42,932 nucleotides of DNA, taken from Bacillota bacterium. Lineage in GTDB: Bacteria; Bacillota; Limnochordia; DUMW01. Of this stretch, positions 33,968 to 42,932 are shown in pieces; the first letter of the stretch is position 1, and every line of letters begins with the position of its first letter. The notes beneath the pieces are model-generated. The model saw nothing but the letters and a program-made list of their open reading frames with translations. It made no database searches and was not told the DNA's origin. The DNA lies in the NCBI GenBank assembly GCA_012839765.1, contig DUMW01000046.1:1-42932 (forward strand). The letters run 5' to 3'. Both the position numbers and the translations under genes were made by a program.

Positions 33968-34951
33968 GTGCAGGTATCGGTGGTTGGTGCAGGTAGTTGG
34001 GGTACCGCTTTGGCTTACCTACTGGGTAACAAGGGCCTTTCGGTCCTACTTTGGTCCCGCCGGAGGGAAGTAGCCGACAGGATCAATGCAAGCAGAGAAA
34101 ATACGGCCTACTTGCCCGTGAAACTGCCGTCCAACGTCCGGGCTACTTCCTGCCTGGAAGAGGCCGTAAGCAATACTCAACTCATTGTCCTTACCGTTCC
34201 CGCCCAGAACCTCCGTGGTGTCCTGGAACAGCTCCGTGCCCTCTACCGTCCCGAGGTCCCTATGGTCCATGGCGCCAAGGGCATTGAAGTCGGTACCGGC
34301 CTTCGGATGTCCCAGGTGGCGGAAGAGATCCTGGGTTACCCCATCGCCGTTTTGTCCGGCCCCAATCACGCCGAGGAAGTAGTGCGTCAGATGCCCACCG
34401 CTTCCGTAGTGGCCTTTCCTGATCTATCCGTAGGACAGTTTATCCAGGAGGTGCTTAGCACCGACCGCTTCCGGGTCTATTTGGAGCAGGACCTGGTGGG
34501 GGTGGAACTGGGCGGGGCCCTAAAGAACGTCATTGCCTTGGCCGCCGGTATTAGTGATGGGTTAGGCTATGGGGACAACACCAAAGCCGCACTGATTACC
34601 CGGGGGTTGGCGGAGATCGTGCGCTTGGGCATGTCCCAGGGGGCGGAACCCTTGACCTTTTCGGGCTTGTCCGGTTTGGGGGACCTGGTGGCTACCTGCA
34701 GCAGCAAGTGGAGTCGCAATCGCAATGCAGGGGAGAAGATTGGTAAGGGTTATCCCCTAGAAGAGGTTTTGGCTGGTCCCATGGTGGTGGAAGGGGTCTA
34801 CACTACTGCCGCCGCCTGTCGCCTGGCAGAGAAGACCGGTGTGGATTTGCCCATCGCTTCTGCCCTGATGCGCGTTCTGGCCGGTGAGGTTTCCCCCAAG
34901 GATGCGGTGGACGAACTGATGACCCGTGAGTTAAAACTGGAGCGGATCTAA
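33968..34951 (+). CDS. gpsA: NAD(P)H-dependent glycerol-3-phosphate dehydrogenase
   Basis: This enzyme reduces dihydroxyacetone phosphate to sn-glycerol 3-phosphate, the backbone of membrane phospholipids. From GTG 33968 (after a GGGGGTGG ribosome binding site) it has 327 residues. The NAD motif VVGAGSWGTALA opens the protein, LSGPNHAEEV follows near residue 130, and the catalytic-lysine motif GGALKNVIALAAGISDGLGYGDN is intact. The C-terminal helical domain has the family's LSGLGDLVATCSS and RNRNAGEKIGKG segments. It is monocistronic. Nothing unusual was seen. Confidence 0.93.
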   Translation: MQVSVVGAGSWGTALAYLLGNKGLSVLLWSRRREVADRINASRENTAYLPVKLPSNVRATSCLEEAVSNTQLIVLTVPAQNLRGVLEQLRALYRPEVPMVHGAKGIEVGTGLRMSQVAEEILGYPIAVLSGPNHAEEVVRQMPTASVVAFPDLSVGQFIQEVLSTDRFRVYLEQDLVGVELGGALKNVIALAAGISDGLGYGDNTKAALITRGLAEIVRLGMSQGAEPLTFSGLSGLGDLVATCSSKWSRNRNAGEKIGKGYPLEEVLAGPMVVEGVYTTAAACRLAEKTGVDLPIASALMRVLAGEVSPKDAVDELMTRELKLERI

Positions 34952-35061
34952 CCTCTTGTCCTGGCAGCGAGTGTGGCAGGAATCTCTAGGGGAGCAGCGA
35001 ACTTCTCTATCAGGTGTTCCTTTGTATTCGGAAGCAGCAAGGAGGGTAGAGGGCATAGCAT

Positions 35062-35802
35062 TTGAACATGACTGATAACTCAAAGGCAGGACCCCAGTTT
35101 GCTCCGGTCTCTAAGACCAAGGTTTACGAGCAAATCATCTCGCAAATCAAGGATTTGATCTACACGGGCCAACTGAAACGGGGGGATCGGTTACCTGCGG
35201 AGCGGGTATTGACCAAACAGCTACAGGTGTCCAGGGCATCGGTGCGGGAAGCCTTCAGTGCTCTGGAGATGATCGGTCTGATTGAAAGCAAGCCCCGGGA
35301 CGGTACCTATATCGCGGCCAATACCCGGGGGATGGTAGAACCCCTGTCGTTGGCCTTTATGTTGGAGGAGAACTTCGAACCGGCTTTTCTGGAGTTTAGG
35401 CAGATCCTGGAGGTGGCAGCCGCCCGGTTAGCCGCGATGCACATCACGGAGAAGCGGCTACAGGAGTTGGCGGAGCAGGTGGATCAGCTGGCCGTGCCCG
35501 ATGAGAACAGGTCCATTGAGGCGGATCGCTGGTTTCACTATAACCTGAGCAAGGCGTCGAATAATCCGATCCTGGTTACGGTACTCGATGCCATCTCTGA
35601 TGTCATAGATTTGAATATCCGGTCCCATCGGCAACGGTTGTTCTCCGATTCCGAGCTCAAGGCCCGCCTGGTGGAACAGCATCGGGACATTCTCCGGTGT
35701 GTCGGAGAGAGGGATCCCGATGCCGCCGCCGCTGCCATGGAACGACACTTTCAGTTCGTAGAGGAACGAATCGAAGTCTTAGGTTGGACGCGGAACAAGT
35801 GA
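35062..35802 (+). CDS. FadR/LldR-type GntR-family regulator (lctA-like)
   Basis: This DNA-binding regulator has 246 residues. An N-terminal winged helix (about 18-80) carries the GntR signature GDRLPAERVLTKQLQVSRASVREAFSALE. The all-helical FCD ligand-binding domain (about 95-235) follows, with His/Asp positions that usually hold a metal and a carboxylate ligand. The start may be TTG 35062 or ATG 35068, after AGAGGG. It is directly upstream of the Etf and lactate dehydrogenase genes, as in lactate-utilisation operons of acetogens. A perfect GntR-type operator lies just after its stop, so lactate-responsive control of the operon is likely. Confidence 0.85.
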   Translation: MNMTDNSKAGPQFAPVSKTKVYEQIISQIKDLIYTGQLKRGDRLPAERVLTKQLQVSRASVREAFSALEMIGLIESKPRDGTYIAANTRGMVEPLSLAFMLEENFEPAFLEFRQILEVAAARLAAMHITEKRLQELAEQVDQLAVPDENRSIEADRWFHYNLSKASNNPILVTVLDAISDVIDLNIRSHRQRLFSDSELKARLVEQHRDILRCVGERDPDAAAAAMERHFQFVEERIEVLGWTRNK

Positions 35803-35810
35803 GTCAACTT

Positions 35811-35821
35811 TGGTCTGACCA
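35811..35821 (+). promoter_or_regulatory. GntR/FadR-type operator
   Basis: TGGTCTGACCA is a perfect palindrome of the TGGT-N3-ACCA form bound by PdhR/LldR-type GntR regulators. It lies between the regulator gene and the Shine-Dalgarno of the EtfB gene. I see no strong promoter here, so it may control an internal promoter or act as a roadblock. Confidence 0.6.
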
Positions 35822-35846
35822 TCAGGCCAAATGGAGGTGGATAGAT

Positions 35847-36635
35847 TTGCGGATCTTAGTGTGCATCAAACAGGTCCCGGAGACCAGGGATGTGGAGGTG
35901 GATGAGAATACCGGGGTTCTAAAACGAGAGGGCGTTGACAGTAAGATGAACCCCTATGATCTTTATGCCCTGGAAGCCGGGGTGCAGCTGAAGGAGCAAC
36001 TAGGAGCCACGGTGACAGTGATCACCATGGGTCCTCCCCAGGCCGCCGCGGTGGTCAAGGAGGCATACATGATGGGGGCCGACGAGGGGATCTTGATTTC
36101 AGATCGGAAGTTTGCCGGAGCCGATACCCTGGCGACAGCCTTTACCCTGGCCCAGGGGATTAGGCAGACCGGTCCCTACGATCTTATCCTTTGTGGCAAA
36201 CAGACCACTGACGGTGATACGGCCCAGGTGGGTCCCGGGATCGCCGAGTTCTTGGGGCTGCCCCATGTGGCTTACGTCAGTGCTATCCTGGAGTCGACCT
36301 TGGAGCACATTACCGTTGAGATGGACCTTGCAGACAGTGTCCAGATCTGCCAGGTGGCCTATCCCTGTTTGCTCACGGTGACCGAGGCGACAAACCAGCC
36401 AAGGCTGCCGTCCTATCGGCTGAAGTTAGCCACCGCCGATCGCCCCATCCGGACGATCAGTCACGGCGATTTGCCCCCCTTTGAGGAAGTCTATTATGGC
36501 TTAGACGGCTCGCCCACCCAAGTGGAGCGGATCTTTCCTCCAGAGAGTAGGACCACTAGGAATGTCTACCGGGGCGATGCGGAGGAGTTGGCGGAACAGG
36601 TTTATCGGCAACTTAAGGAACAAAGGTTCATTTGA
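35847..36635 (+). CDS. etfB: Electron transfer flavoprotein beta subunit (lctB-like)
   Basis: EtfB carries the FAD where NADH is bound in bifurcating Etf complexes. The 262-residue form starts at TTG 35847, nine bases after GGAGG, beginning LRILVCIKQVPE, the canonical EtfB start. The open frame continues 50 codons upstream but is unlike EtfB. The characteristic LCGKQTTDGDTAQVGPGIAEFLG motif and the ATDRPIRT-like linker are present. It is followed by a ferredoxin-fused EtfA and an FAD-linked dehydrogenase, matching the electron-confurcating lactate dehydrogenase complex described in Acetobacterium woodii. Confidence 0.87.
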   Translation: MRILVCIKQVPETRDVEVDENTGVLKREGVDSKMNPYDLYALEAGVQLKEQLGATVTVITMGPPQAAAVVKEAYMMGADEGILISDRKFAGADTLATAFTLAQGIRQTGPYDLILCGKQTTDGDTAQVGPGIAEFLGLPHVAYVSAILESTLEHITVEMDLADSVQICQVAYPCLLTVTEATNQPRLPSYRLKLATADRPIRTISHGDLPPFEEVYYGLDGSPTQVERIFPPESRTTRNVYRGDAEELAEQVYRQLKEQRFI

Positions 36636-36649
36636 GGGGGGCTGTTGGG

Positions 36650-37843
36650 ATGCTGTTTATTGACTACGACAAGTGCGATCGCTGTGGTCGCTGTATAGAG
36701 GTCTGTCCCTTCGGTGGCCTAGAGATGGCGGAAGGGCGGGTTGTTGTCAACGAGAAGTGCCGGCTCTGCCGGCAATGTCTAAAACACTGCCCACAGGAAG
36801 CCCTATCCATCGTGCGGGCCCGCAGGAAACGGCAGGATCTGTCCGCCTGGCGAGGGGTCTTAGTCTACGCGGAGCAATCGGCAGGGAAAATTCACCCGGT
36901 CACTTACGAACTCATTGGCAAAGGCAAGGAGTTGGCCCAGAAGTTGGATCAGCCCCTAAGCTGCGTTCTGGTGGGCCATGGGGTGCGCGAGGCGGCACAG
37001 GACCTACTGAAGTACGGTCTAGACAAAGTCTATGTCTATGACTATCCGGAGTTGAAGTATTTTTCTATCGAACCCTATGCCGCAGCGGTGGGGGATGCGA
37101 TTGCCAAGTTGCGACCCAGTATTCTTTTGATTGGAGCCACTTCCATCGGCCGTTCTCTGGCCCCCGTTTTGGCCGTGCGCTTCCGTACGGGACTTACCGC
37201 GGATTGTACGGTATTGGATGTGAAAGAGAACGGTGATTTGGTCCAGATTCGCCCTGCCTTTGGGGGCAATATTATGGCCCAGATTGTCACACCCCGGCAT
37301 CGGCCCCAAATGGCCACAGTCCGGTATAAAGTCATGGAGCCGGCGGTGGCAAGTCCAGCGGTCCAGGGCGAGGTGGTAGTCTGTTCCCTCACACCGGAGC
37401 AGCTACAGTCTAAGGTAAAGGTCTTGCAAGTTACACCGAAGCCTGAGGAAGCCAGTATTACCGATGCGGAGGTTATTGTGGCTGTGGGCCGGGGGATCCG
37501 TTCCGAGGGGGACCTGCAGTTGGCGGCGGAGCTGGCCCAACTCCTGGGGGGGCAGCTGGGAGCTACTCGGCCCCTGGTGGAAAATGGTTGGCTGCCCTAT
37601 ACTCGACAAATTGGTCTGAGCGGTCGAACCGTAAGACCCAAGCTATTGATCGCGTGCGGTATATCAGGAGCTGTTCAGTTTGTGGCAGGTATGGGCAATG
37701 CGGAACAGATCTATGCGATCAATACGGATCCTAACGCCCCCATTTTCAACGTGGCCACCCACGCGATTGTGGGGGATCTGTATCAAGTAATTCCGCGGCT
37801 CATTGAGCGGATCAAAGGGGAGGGTATCCATGGCTTGGAATAG
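36650..37843 (+). CDS. etfA: Electron transfer flavoprotein alpha subunit with N-terminal ferredoxin domain (lctC-like)
   Basis: Residues 1-55 hold two CxxCxxCxxxC motifs (Cys9/12/15/19 and Cys37/40/43/47) for two [4Fe-4S] clusters. The EtfA domain follows, ending with the FAD-binding [23 protein letters not shown] and [14 protein letters not shown] motifs. The start is ATG 36650 after GAGGGGGG, giving 397 residues. The ferredoxin extension is the feature that lets this Etf class exchange electrons with ferredoxin. The 3' end overlaps the dehydrogenase gene by 14 bases. This fits endergonic lactate-to-NAD electron flow driven by ferredoxin oxidation. Confidence 0.88.
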   Translation: MLFIDYDKCDRCGRCIEVCPFGGLEMAEGRVVVNEKCRLCRQCLKHCPQEALSIVRARRKRQDLSAWRGVLVYAEQSAGKIHPVTYELIGKGKELAQKLDQPLSCVLVGHGVREAAQDLLKYGLDKVYVYDYPELKYFSIEPYAAAVGDAIAKLRPSILLIGATSIGRSLAPVLAVRFRTGLTADCTVLDVKENGDLVQIRPAFGGNIMAQIVTPRHRPQMATVRYKVMEPAVASPAVQGEVVVCSLTPEQLQSKVKVLQVTPKPEEASITDAEVIVAVGRGIRSEGDLQLAAELAQLLGGQLGATRPLVENGWLPYTRQIGLSGRTVRPKLLIACGISGAVQFVAGMGNAEQIYAINTDPNAPIFNVATHAIVGDLYQVIPRLIERIKGEGIHGLE

Positions 37844-39221
37844 GTTAACTGAGGAGGATGTGGCCCGACTGAGGGAGATCTGTACTCCTGAACGAGTGTA
37901 TGTAGGCGAAGCGATCAACGAGGATTACTACCACGATGAGCTAGCGGAAGTCCGTGCCCAACCGGAGGTGCTGGTGGAACCGCTCACCACCGAGGAAGTG
38001 GCGGAGATTATGAAATACGCCTACGAACACAATATCCCCGTAACGCCCCGGGGAGCTGGTACGGGACTGTGCGGCGGTGCGGTGGCTATCCACGGGGGGA
38101 TCCTGCTTTCCACGGCCAAGATGAACCAAGTGCTGGAGATTGACGAGGCCAATCTCACCGCCACCGTCCAGCCAGGAATTCTGCTGATGGAATTCAGGGA
38201 CATCGTAGAGAGTCGTGGGTTGTTTTACCCGCCGGATCCAGGGGAGAAGAGTGCCACCATCGGTGGGAATATCATGACCAATGCCGGCGGCATGCGGGCG
38301 GTCAAGTATGGTGTGACCAGGGATTACGTGTTGGGTTTGGAGGTAGTGCTACCCACGGGACAAGTGATTCACACCGGGGGCAAGGTGGTCAAGAATAGCT
38401 CCGGATACAGTCTGCAAAACCTTTTCATCGGCTCCGAGGGCACCCTGGGGATTGTCACCAAGGCTATTCTCAAGTTGCTTCCTAAACCCAAGAAGCAAAT
38501 CAGTTTGCTGATCCCCTTCGCGGATCTTAAAAACGCTATCGATACCGTGCCAAAGATCATTCAATCCAAGGTGATTCCCACCGCCATTGAGTTCATGGAG
38601 CGGGAAGTGATCCTCGCTGCTGAAAAATATCTGGGGAAGGCTTTTCCAGATAAATCCGCACCAGCTTACCTCTTGCTCTCCTTTGATGGTAATTCCACAG
38701 AGGAGCTGGAGGCCATTTACGACCTAGTGGCTCAAAGGGCCCTCGACTGCGGTGCCGTTGATGTATTGATCGCGGATAGTCTAGAGCGGCAAGAGGCCAT
38801 TTGGGAGGCCCGGGGGGCATTCCTGGAAGCCCTCAAGGCCATGAGTGACATGGACGAAGTTGACGTGGTGCTGCCGCGGGACACCATTGCTGACTTTGTG
38901 GCCTTCACCCATCAGTTAGCCAAAGAAAGCGGAATCCGGATCCTAAGTTTTGGTCATGCGGGTGATGGCAACTTGCATGTGTACATCCTCAAAGATGAGC
39001 TTCCGGAGGAAATCTGGCGTCCGCAGATGGAAGAGCTAATGAAGCGCATGTACGATGAGGCCCACCGCTTAGGCGGTCAGGTCTCCGGCGAGCATGGGAT
39101 CGGTTACGCCAAACGATCCTATCTAAAGGATTCCCTGGGTCCGGTTCAGATGGAACTGATGCGGGCCATTAAGCAGGCCTTCGATCCCAAGGGGCTCTTG
39201 AATCCCGGCAAAGTGGTATGA
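37830..39221 (+). CDS. lctD: FAD-linked lactate/glycolate dehydrogenase (GlcD family, lctD-like)
   Basis: This flavoprotein oxidises a 2-hydroxy acid, most likely lactate, to the 2-oxo acid. The protein has 463 residues from ATG 37830 after GGGGAGGG. An FAD-binding type 4 domain holds [13 protein letters not shown] and [21 protein letters not shown]; the C-terminal domain carries the HAGDGNLHV and [10 protein letters not shown] motifs. Electrons go to the EtfAB pair encoded immediately upstream. Glycolate cannot be excluded as substrate. No lactate permease or racemase follows, unlike the A. woodii operon; a terminator closes the unit. Confidence 0.87.
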   Translation: MAWNRLTEEDVARLREICTPERVYVGEAINEDYYHDELAEVRAQPEVLVEPLTTEEVAEIMKYAYEHNIPVTPRGAGTGLCGGAVAIHGGILLSTAKMNQVLEIDEANLTATVQPGILLMEFRDIVESRGLFYPPDPGEKSATIGGNIMTNAGGMRAVKYGVTRDYVLGLEVVLPTGQVIHTGGKVVKNSSGYSLQNLFIGSEGTLGIVTKAILKLLPKPKKQISLLIPFADLKNAIDTVPKIIQSKVIPTAIEFMEREVILAAEKYLGKAFPDKSAPAYLLLSFDGNSTEELEAIYDLVAQRALDCGAVDVLIADSLERQEAIWEARGAFLEALKAMSDMDEVDVVLPRDTIADFVAFTHQLAKESGIRILSFGHAGDGNLHVYILKDELPEEIWRPQMEELMKRMYDEAHRLGGQVSGEHGIGYAKRSYLKDSLGPVQMELMRAIKQAFDPKGLLNPGKVV

Positions 39222-39224
39222 GAA

Positions 39225-39252
39225 TAAAACCCGGCCTTTGGGCCGGGTTTTA
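39225..39252. terminator. Bidirectional terminator between lctD and kamA
   Basis: A perfect 12-bp stem TAAAACCCGGCC / GGCCGGGTTTTA with a TTTG loop lies between the convergent stop codons. A-rich and T-rich flanks allow termination in both directions. Confidence 0.9.
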
Positions 39253-39254
39253 TG

Positions 39255-40367
39255 TTACATGCAACCGGTACACACCGTGGGGAAACGTTTCTTGGGATAC
39301 CTGATACATTTGCCTTCGTAGTTTTGGAGATATAGTTCCGTCGGCGTTTCTTTAATGATCCGTCGAGGTTCCAACGGGATCTTGCCCCCTCCGCCCGGCG
39401 CGTCGATTACGAAGCGGGGGATAGCAAATCCAGTGGTACGCCCTTGCAATGCGCTGATGATCCGCAGTCCCACCTCCGGTGAGGTACGGAAGTGTTCGAT
39501 TCCCGCCACCAAGTCGCACTGATAGAGGTAATAGGGCTGTACTTTCATCTGTACCAGTTTGCGGACCAATTCCTGTTGCACTTCCGCAGAATCATTGATT
39601 CCGGCGAGGAGGACCGTTTGGTTAAGGACGGGAATGCCGCCGTTTACCAGCTTGGTACAAGCTTCCCTTGCTTCGGGGGTAATCTCCTTGGGATGATTGA
39701 AATGAGTGCTCACCCACACCGTGGGATAACCCTGGAGCACCTGGACCAACTCATCGGTGACGCGGAAAGGATTGGTTACTGGTGCGCGAGTGCCAATACG
39801 TATGATCTCTACATGGGGGACCGAGGCAATCACGTCCATGATGTGAACTAACCGTTCATCGGAGAGGGTCAAGGGATCGCCACCGGAGATGATGACATCC
39901 TTGATCTGCTCATGGGTCTGCAAGTATTCCCGGATCCGCTCCAGGTCTTGTTCCGTAAGGGCCACATTTTCCAGTCCCACCCGCCGCCGTCGGGTGCAAT
40001 GACGACAGTAGGTGGCGCACAGCTGGGTCGCGATGACGAGGGCCCGGTCGGGATAGCGATGGACCAGGAAGGGTACCGGCGATTGCTCTTCCTCAGCCAA
40101 GGCATCGATGTGCTCAAAGGGATAAGACCTGGCCTCTGCAGGCAGAGGAATGGCCTGCCGCCGAATGGGGCAGGTGGGATCTTTGGGATCGCACAGTGAA
40201 GCGTAATAGGGTGTGACGGCTGTAGGGAAAGTGATCTGATTGCTTTCCAAGGCCGCCTTTTCCTCTTCGGTCAGTTCAATCAGCCCGGAGAAATCGTCAA
40301 CAGTCTTTAACCGATTTCTGAGTTGCCAACGCCAATCGGACCATTCTGCGCTTTGGCCTTGTTTCAT
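39255..40367 (-). CDS. kamA: Lysine 2,3-aminomutase
   Basis: This radical-SAM and PLP enzyme converts L-lysine to beta-lysine. The SAM cluster motif CATYCRHC gives Cys117/121/124, the PLP lysine is Lys329 in APGGGGK, and Asp285 and Asp322 match the two aspartates (293 and 330 in the clostridial enzyme) that bind the lysine side-chain amine. All are shifted by the same eight positions, so lysine rather than glutamate specificity is well supported. The 370-residue form starts at ATG 40367, after AAGGAG, only eight bases past the ATP-grasp stop. No beta-lysine acetyltransferase (AblB) is adjacent, so the product may not go to the N-acetyl-beta-lysine osmolyte. Confidence 0.9.
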   Translation of the reverse strand: MKQGQSAEWSDWRWQLRNRLKTVDDFSGLIELTEEEKAALESNQITFPTAVTPYYASLCDPKDPTCPIRRQAIPLPAEARSYPFEHIDALAEEEQSPVPFLVHRYPDRALVIATQLCATYCRHCTRRRRVGLENVALTEQDLERIREYLQTHEQIKDVIISGGDPLTLSDERLVHIMDVIASVPHVEIIRIGTRAPVTNPFRVTDELVQVLQGYPTVWVSTHFNHPKEITPEAREACTKLVNGGIPVLNQTVLLAGINDSAEVQQELVRKLVQMKVQPYYLYQCDLVAGIEHFRTSPEVGLRIISALQGRTTGFAIPRFVIDAPGGGGKIPLEPRRIIKETPTELYLQNYEGKCIRYPKKRFPTVCTGCM

Positions 40368-40375
40368 GGAGGTCT

Positions 40376-41848
40376 TCAACTCCTTCTGTCTTCTCCCGTG
40401 GACGGTACTGCCGCTACGGTCATAATCGCGTCGGTCATCCCGTGGATGATCTTTTTGTCACTGGGACAAAGGGTTACTAACACGCCAGCTAACTGAACCT
40501 GATTATCCTCAACGAAATAGTAAGGACAAAGGCGTGCCCGGGCCTGCATTTCTTGTTCTTGCTGGTGGTCAAAATCGTAGTAGGTGGTACTAAACTGCCT
40601 GCCCTTGTGGAATTCCTGGAGAATATGGGGTGTGGTTGCGAAGCTAGCCAAGGCATTGTCGATGGCCGCCGCCCATTCTTCATTATTGACGTCGTTGCCA
40701 ACTACTACCCCGCGGCTTCCCCATGCCAGCTCTGAGAAACCAGAAGGCTTGATGACGAAGTCTCTTTGTCGCCGCGAAGCTTCCTTGAGTTCCGTCCATT
40801 GACCGACTATTTTGCCGTTAATGGTTAACCCCGGGATTACCCCATAGGGTGGCAGCGCAGTAGGATCCAGGATCCACGTTTTCGGAAATACCTCTGCAAG
40901 TAGGGTAAAATGGGCTTTGCTTAGGTTATTTCGCCAGAAGGATTTCAGACGGGGATTGTGAAAGAGCCCCATCATCATTTTTTCTTCCAGATAACTCTTC
41001 AAAGGCGGTGTAGCCTTAAGCATTTCCTTCCGGATCGCATAGAGAATCAAGTCAATCTTGGGGATATTCGGTAGATCGAATAACTCAAAGAAGCGGTACA
41101 GGATATCGATTCGCTGATTATTGACGTATAACCCCGTTTCATCAAATTGTAAGTCTCGGGGATGCACCTGATGGGCGCGCAGTCCTTCTACGGTCAGTTG
41201 TCTTGCCACATAGTTCATCTCCGGCCGGTAATCCTCGGACTCATCGGAGACTACGATCGCCACCACGGGATCCTCTTTTTCTACCAGCCCTTTCAGAGCC
41301 TTGCCGAAATAGTGGATTATCCCGGTGGCACCGCCCACTATTTCGTATCCTAAGGCGCTGTATCCTTCGGCTAAAGCTGCCGTAAGTCCGATACCTCCGG
41401 GGACCGAGTCCAGTTCTGTGATCACAAAGCCTGTGTCTGTGGGGATGATATCCGGACGGATGACTAGTGGCAAGTCATGCTTGAAGCGGTTCATCCTACC
41501 ATAATCCCTGACTCGTTCCGGTTTGCCTACGCTCAGGTAATGGTTCACCCATGCCAAGTCCCTATTCCTAAGGCTATAGCGATATAGAGCGTTCAACGCT
41601 TGATAAAACTCATACAAAGCTGGACCTAGTTTGCTAAGAAACTCAGCGGTGGCGGGATCTAGGGGAAAGGGGGCGGGAGAGATACGGAAAGGGACACAGC
41701 CTCTTTCCAGGAAGGAACTCCTTCCGGTTACCTCCGCCGCGATGAGCCTTTCCCGAATCGCCAAACAGTTTGTGCGAACAGAATCCTGAAGTTCTTTCAA
41801 GTTGCTCACCCAATATGTCTTTAGGTTATGCCAAATTATATCACTCAT
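40376..41848 (-). CDS. ATP-grasp-like ligase of unknown specificity
   Basis: The product has 490 residues from ATG 41848, with a slightly longer frame possible; no clear ribosome binding site is seen. I do not recognise a named family with certainty. ATP-grasp features are visible: the ITELDSVPGGIGLTAALAEGY segment near residue 145, which recalls glutathionylspermidine-synthase-like enzymes, then an RDFVIKPSGFSELAWGSRGV strand-loop, and a PHILQEFHKG motif. Such enzymes form amide bonds using ATP. It lies eight bases upstream of kamA on the same strand, so a substrate link to beta-lysine is plausible: it may attach beta-lysine or another amino acid to an acceptor (inference). Confidence 0.55.
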   Translation of the reverse strand: MSDIIWHNLKTYWVSNLKELQDSVRTNCLAIRERLIAAEVTGRSSFLERGCVPFRISPAPFPLDPATAEFLSKLGPALYEFYQALNALYRYSLRNRDLAWVNHYLSVGKPERVRDYGRMNRFKHDLPLVIRPDIIPTDTGFVITELDSVPGGIGLTAALAEGYSALGYEIVGGATGIIHYFGKALKGLVEKEDPVVAIVVSDESEDYRPEMNYVARQLTVEGLRAHQVHPRDLQFDETGLYVNNQRIDILYRFFELFDLPNIPKIDLILYAIRKEMLKATPPLKSYLEEKMMMGLFHNPRLKSFWRNNLSKAHFTLLAEVFPKTWILDPTALPPYGVIPGLTINGKIVGQWTELKEASRRQRDFVIKPSGFSELAWGSRGVVVGNDVNNEEWAAAIDNALASFATTPHILQEFHKGRQFSTTYYDFDHQQEQEMQARARLCPYYFVEDNQVQLAGVLVTLCPSDKKIIHGMTDAIMTVAAVPSTGEDRRS

Positions 41849-42932
41849 TATGGGAAGTAGCAAGGTAAGACAAGTTGCCACCGAAGCTGCAACTATACCC
41901 TCAAACTAGATCTGTCGTCGATAACTGTAACCGCGGTCTCCTCCGCTAGTTGGGTCATCTTGGAATCTGTTTACCCGGTAGTATTGTGACCTTACAACCG
42001 AGGCGGCAGTCCGTGTTCCCAAACGCACACGCGGGTAGAAAAGACCTTCTAATGGGACTGCAGGTTGCCCATCCTTAGGGGAAAGCGTCTGTTTCGGGGC
42101 AGATCCTCTGGTTCCTTCCAGTGCCCATCTAGGAAAGCACGGACTTGAGGGAGCTAGAACCAAATGGATCGAACTCATAGAGAGGCAGGGTACTACAAAG
42201 ACTTCGTCTACTCACCATACTCCCCGCCTAGAACACCAGGTGGAGGTTTCTTGATACTCACAGAACTCTGCCTGCTGGACAGCGAACATATGACAACCCA
42301 AGATGACTCCCAATATTTCCTCTTCCACCTGTTCCAATGTCCTATTCGGCCCATTCCACGCATAGTTGACATCAGACTCATTGTACACGGGTAAGCTGAA
42401 ACTTGCACTAGATAGTCATATAAAAATATAGTAAAATAAAAAACAATTAAAGAACATTATGTTCGTAGGTTGGTAAATTCGGGTTATGTCGTAGGAGAAC
42501 CGGAACAGTGGTTTCCCTGTGTTCTGACGGTGAGTGCTGCTTTGGGTATTGCCAATAAAGCCTGAGACACAAAACCCATTTGCCTGTTTGTATATCGAAA
42601 AAGTCAGACCCTGGGGTGCCTTTCCGCTGTTTGTCACCAAGGGCCTATTACTGTTGAAAGGGTGGTACTATGGGCTCTGAAACCCGGATCTCGCAAGGGT
42701 CGGTTACTACAGTGCATTTTTTGTAAAACCAAGCCGTTTTTCTCCCGGTGGGTTTATCAAGAGAGAGTTTTGGCAGGTTCAGCAGTAAATCTGGTGACAT
42801 AAACTAGTAGTAGTGGGATATTATGGCAGACAATAGGTGGAGTTGGACACACTTACCCTTTTCCCTTTCTAGCAAAGTCTTTGTTCTTTGAAGGTGTGGA
42901 TTCAGGCTACACTTGGACGGCTTGTCTCCATA
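41849..42932. other. Gene-poor right end
   Basis: No gene can be supported in the final 1.1 kb. Open frames of 66-90 codons exist on both strands, without ribosome binding sites or recognisable products. An A/T-rich block (about 42410-42460) is followed by a GAACAT-T-ATGTTC palindrome (42452-42464). The upstream region and promoter of the ATP-grasp gene should lie at the left part of this stretch. A decayed gene or the leader of a gene beyond the window is possible. Confidence 0.4.

Noticed and set aside
35697-35846. Fifty-codon N-terminal extension of EtfB
   Set aside because: It overlaps the regulator gene in another frame, has no EtfB similarity, and a strong ribosome binding site precedes the TTG at 35847.
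39255-40367. Glutamate 2,3-aminomutase or EF-P lysyl-modifying EpmB
   Set aside because: Both side-chain-binding aspartates typical of lysine 2,3-aminomutase are present at the expected positions, and no EF-P or EpmA gene is adjacent.
41906-42178. 90-codon minus-strand frame upstream of the ATP-grasp gene
   Set aside because: No ribosome binding site and no recognisable sequence pattern; treated as chance.
42452-42464. GAACAT-T-ATGTTC palindrome as a LexA (SOS) box
   Set aside because: The Gram-positive LexA site has four bases between GAAC and GTTC; here there are five, and no SOS gene is visible nearby.

Overview
The window looks like a chromosomal segment of a heterotrophic, probably anaerobic member of the Bacillota (Firmicutes), most likely from an uncultured Limnochordia- or Clostridia-like lineage. 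The reasons are strong GGAGG-type ribosome binding sites, frequent GTG and TTG starts, a Fur-type regulator with paired CxxC zinc sites, a clostridial-style PurL, an Etf-linked lactate dehydrogenase operon of the kind known from acetogens, and DUF5696/YIP1 carbohydrate-transport genes. The lineage is an inference from gene content only. No tRNA, rRNA, CRISPR array, insertion sequence or phage gene was seen.

Layout. 60-3018 (+): a zinc-type ABC importer operon (binding protein, ATPase, permease, Fur-family regulator) behind a promoter overlapped by a perfect palindrome. 3038-5621 (-): lipid kinase, AIM24-family protein and Gfo/Idh/MocA oxidoreductase. 5805-6863 (+): mannose-6-phosphate isomerase. 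6901-8903 (-): nitroreductase and citrate synthase. 9672-10661 (+): a second Gfo/Idh/MocA protein. 10877-14065 (+): a MacB/LolD-like exporter. 14115-15125 (-): an SGNH hydrolase. 15364-16783 (+): a promoter with an inverted repeat, a structured leader, a small zinc-ribbon protein, and a GlpX-family protein that has lost most of its catalytic residues. 16911-20633 (+): a GH106-like glycosidase and a stand-alone pyruvate-kinase C-terminal domain protein. 20963-29394 (+): a five-gene envelope/transport locus (NHL-TPR-YIP1 fusion, DUF5696, two sugar-type permeases, DUF4340) with neither a recognisable solute-binding protein nor an ATPase. 29968-33488 (+): purL and purQ; PurQ has Gly where the nucleophilic Cys should be. 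33460-33858 (-): two tiny genes. 33968-34951 (+): gpsA. 35062-39221 (+): FadR-type regulator, EtfB, ferredoxin-EtfA and FAD-linked lactate dehydrogenase (lctABCD-like) with a TGGTCTGACCA operator. 39255-41848 (-): an ATP-grasp enzyme and lysine 2,3-aminomutase. The last 1.1 kb has no gene I can support.

How it fits together. The cell appears to import or process plant or microbial polysaccharides (glycosidase, SGNH esterase, sugar permeases, ManA, sugar-type oxidoreductases) and to oxidise lactate by coupling NAD reduction to ferredoxin oxidation. The strongest leads for something undescribed are the GlpX-like pseudoenzyme with its zinc-ribbon partner, the Cys-less PurQ, the beta-lysine plus ATP-grasp pair, and the NHL/YIP1-DUF5696-DUF4340 locus.
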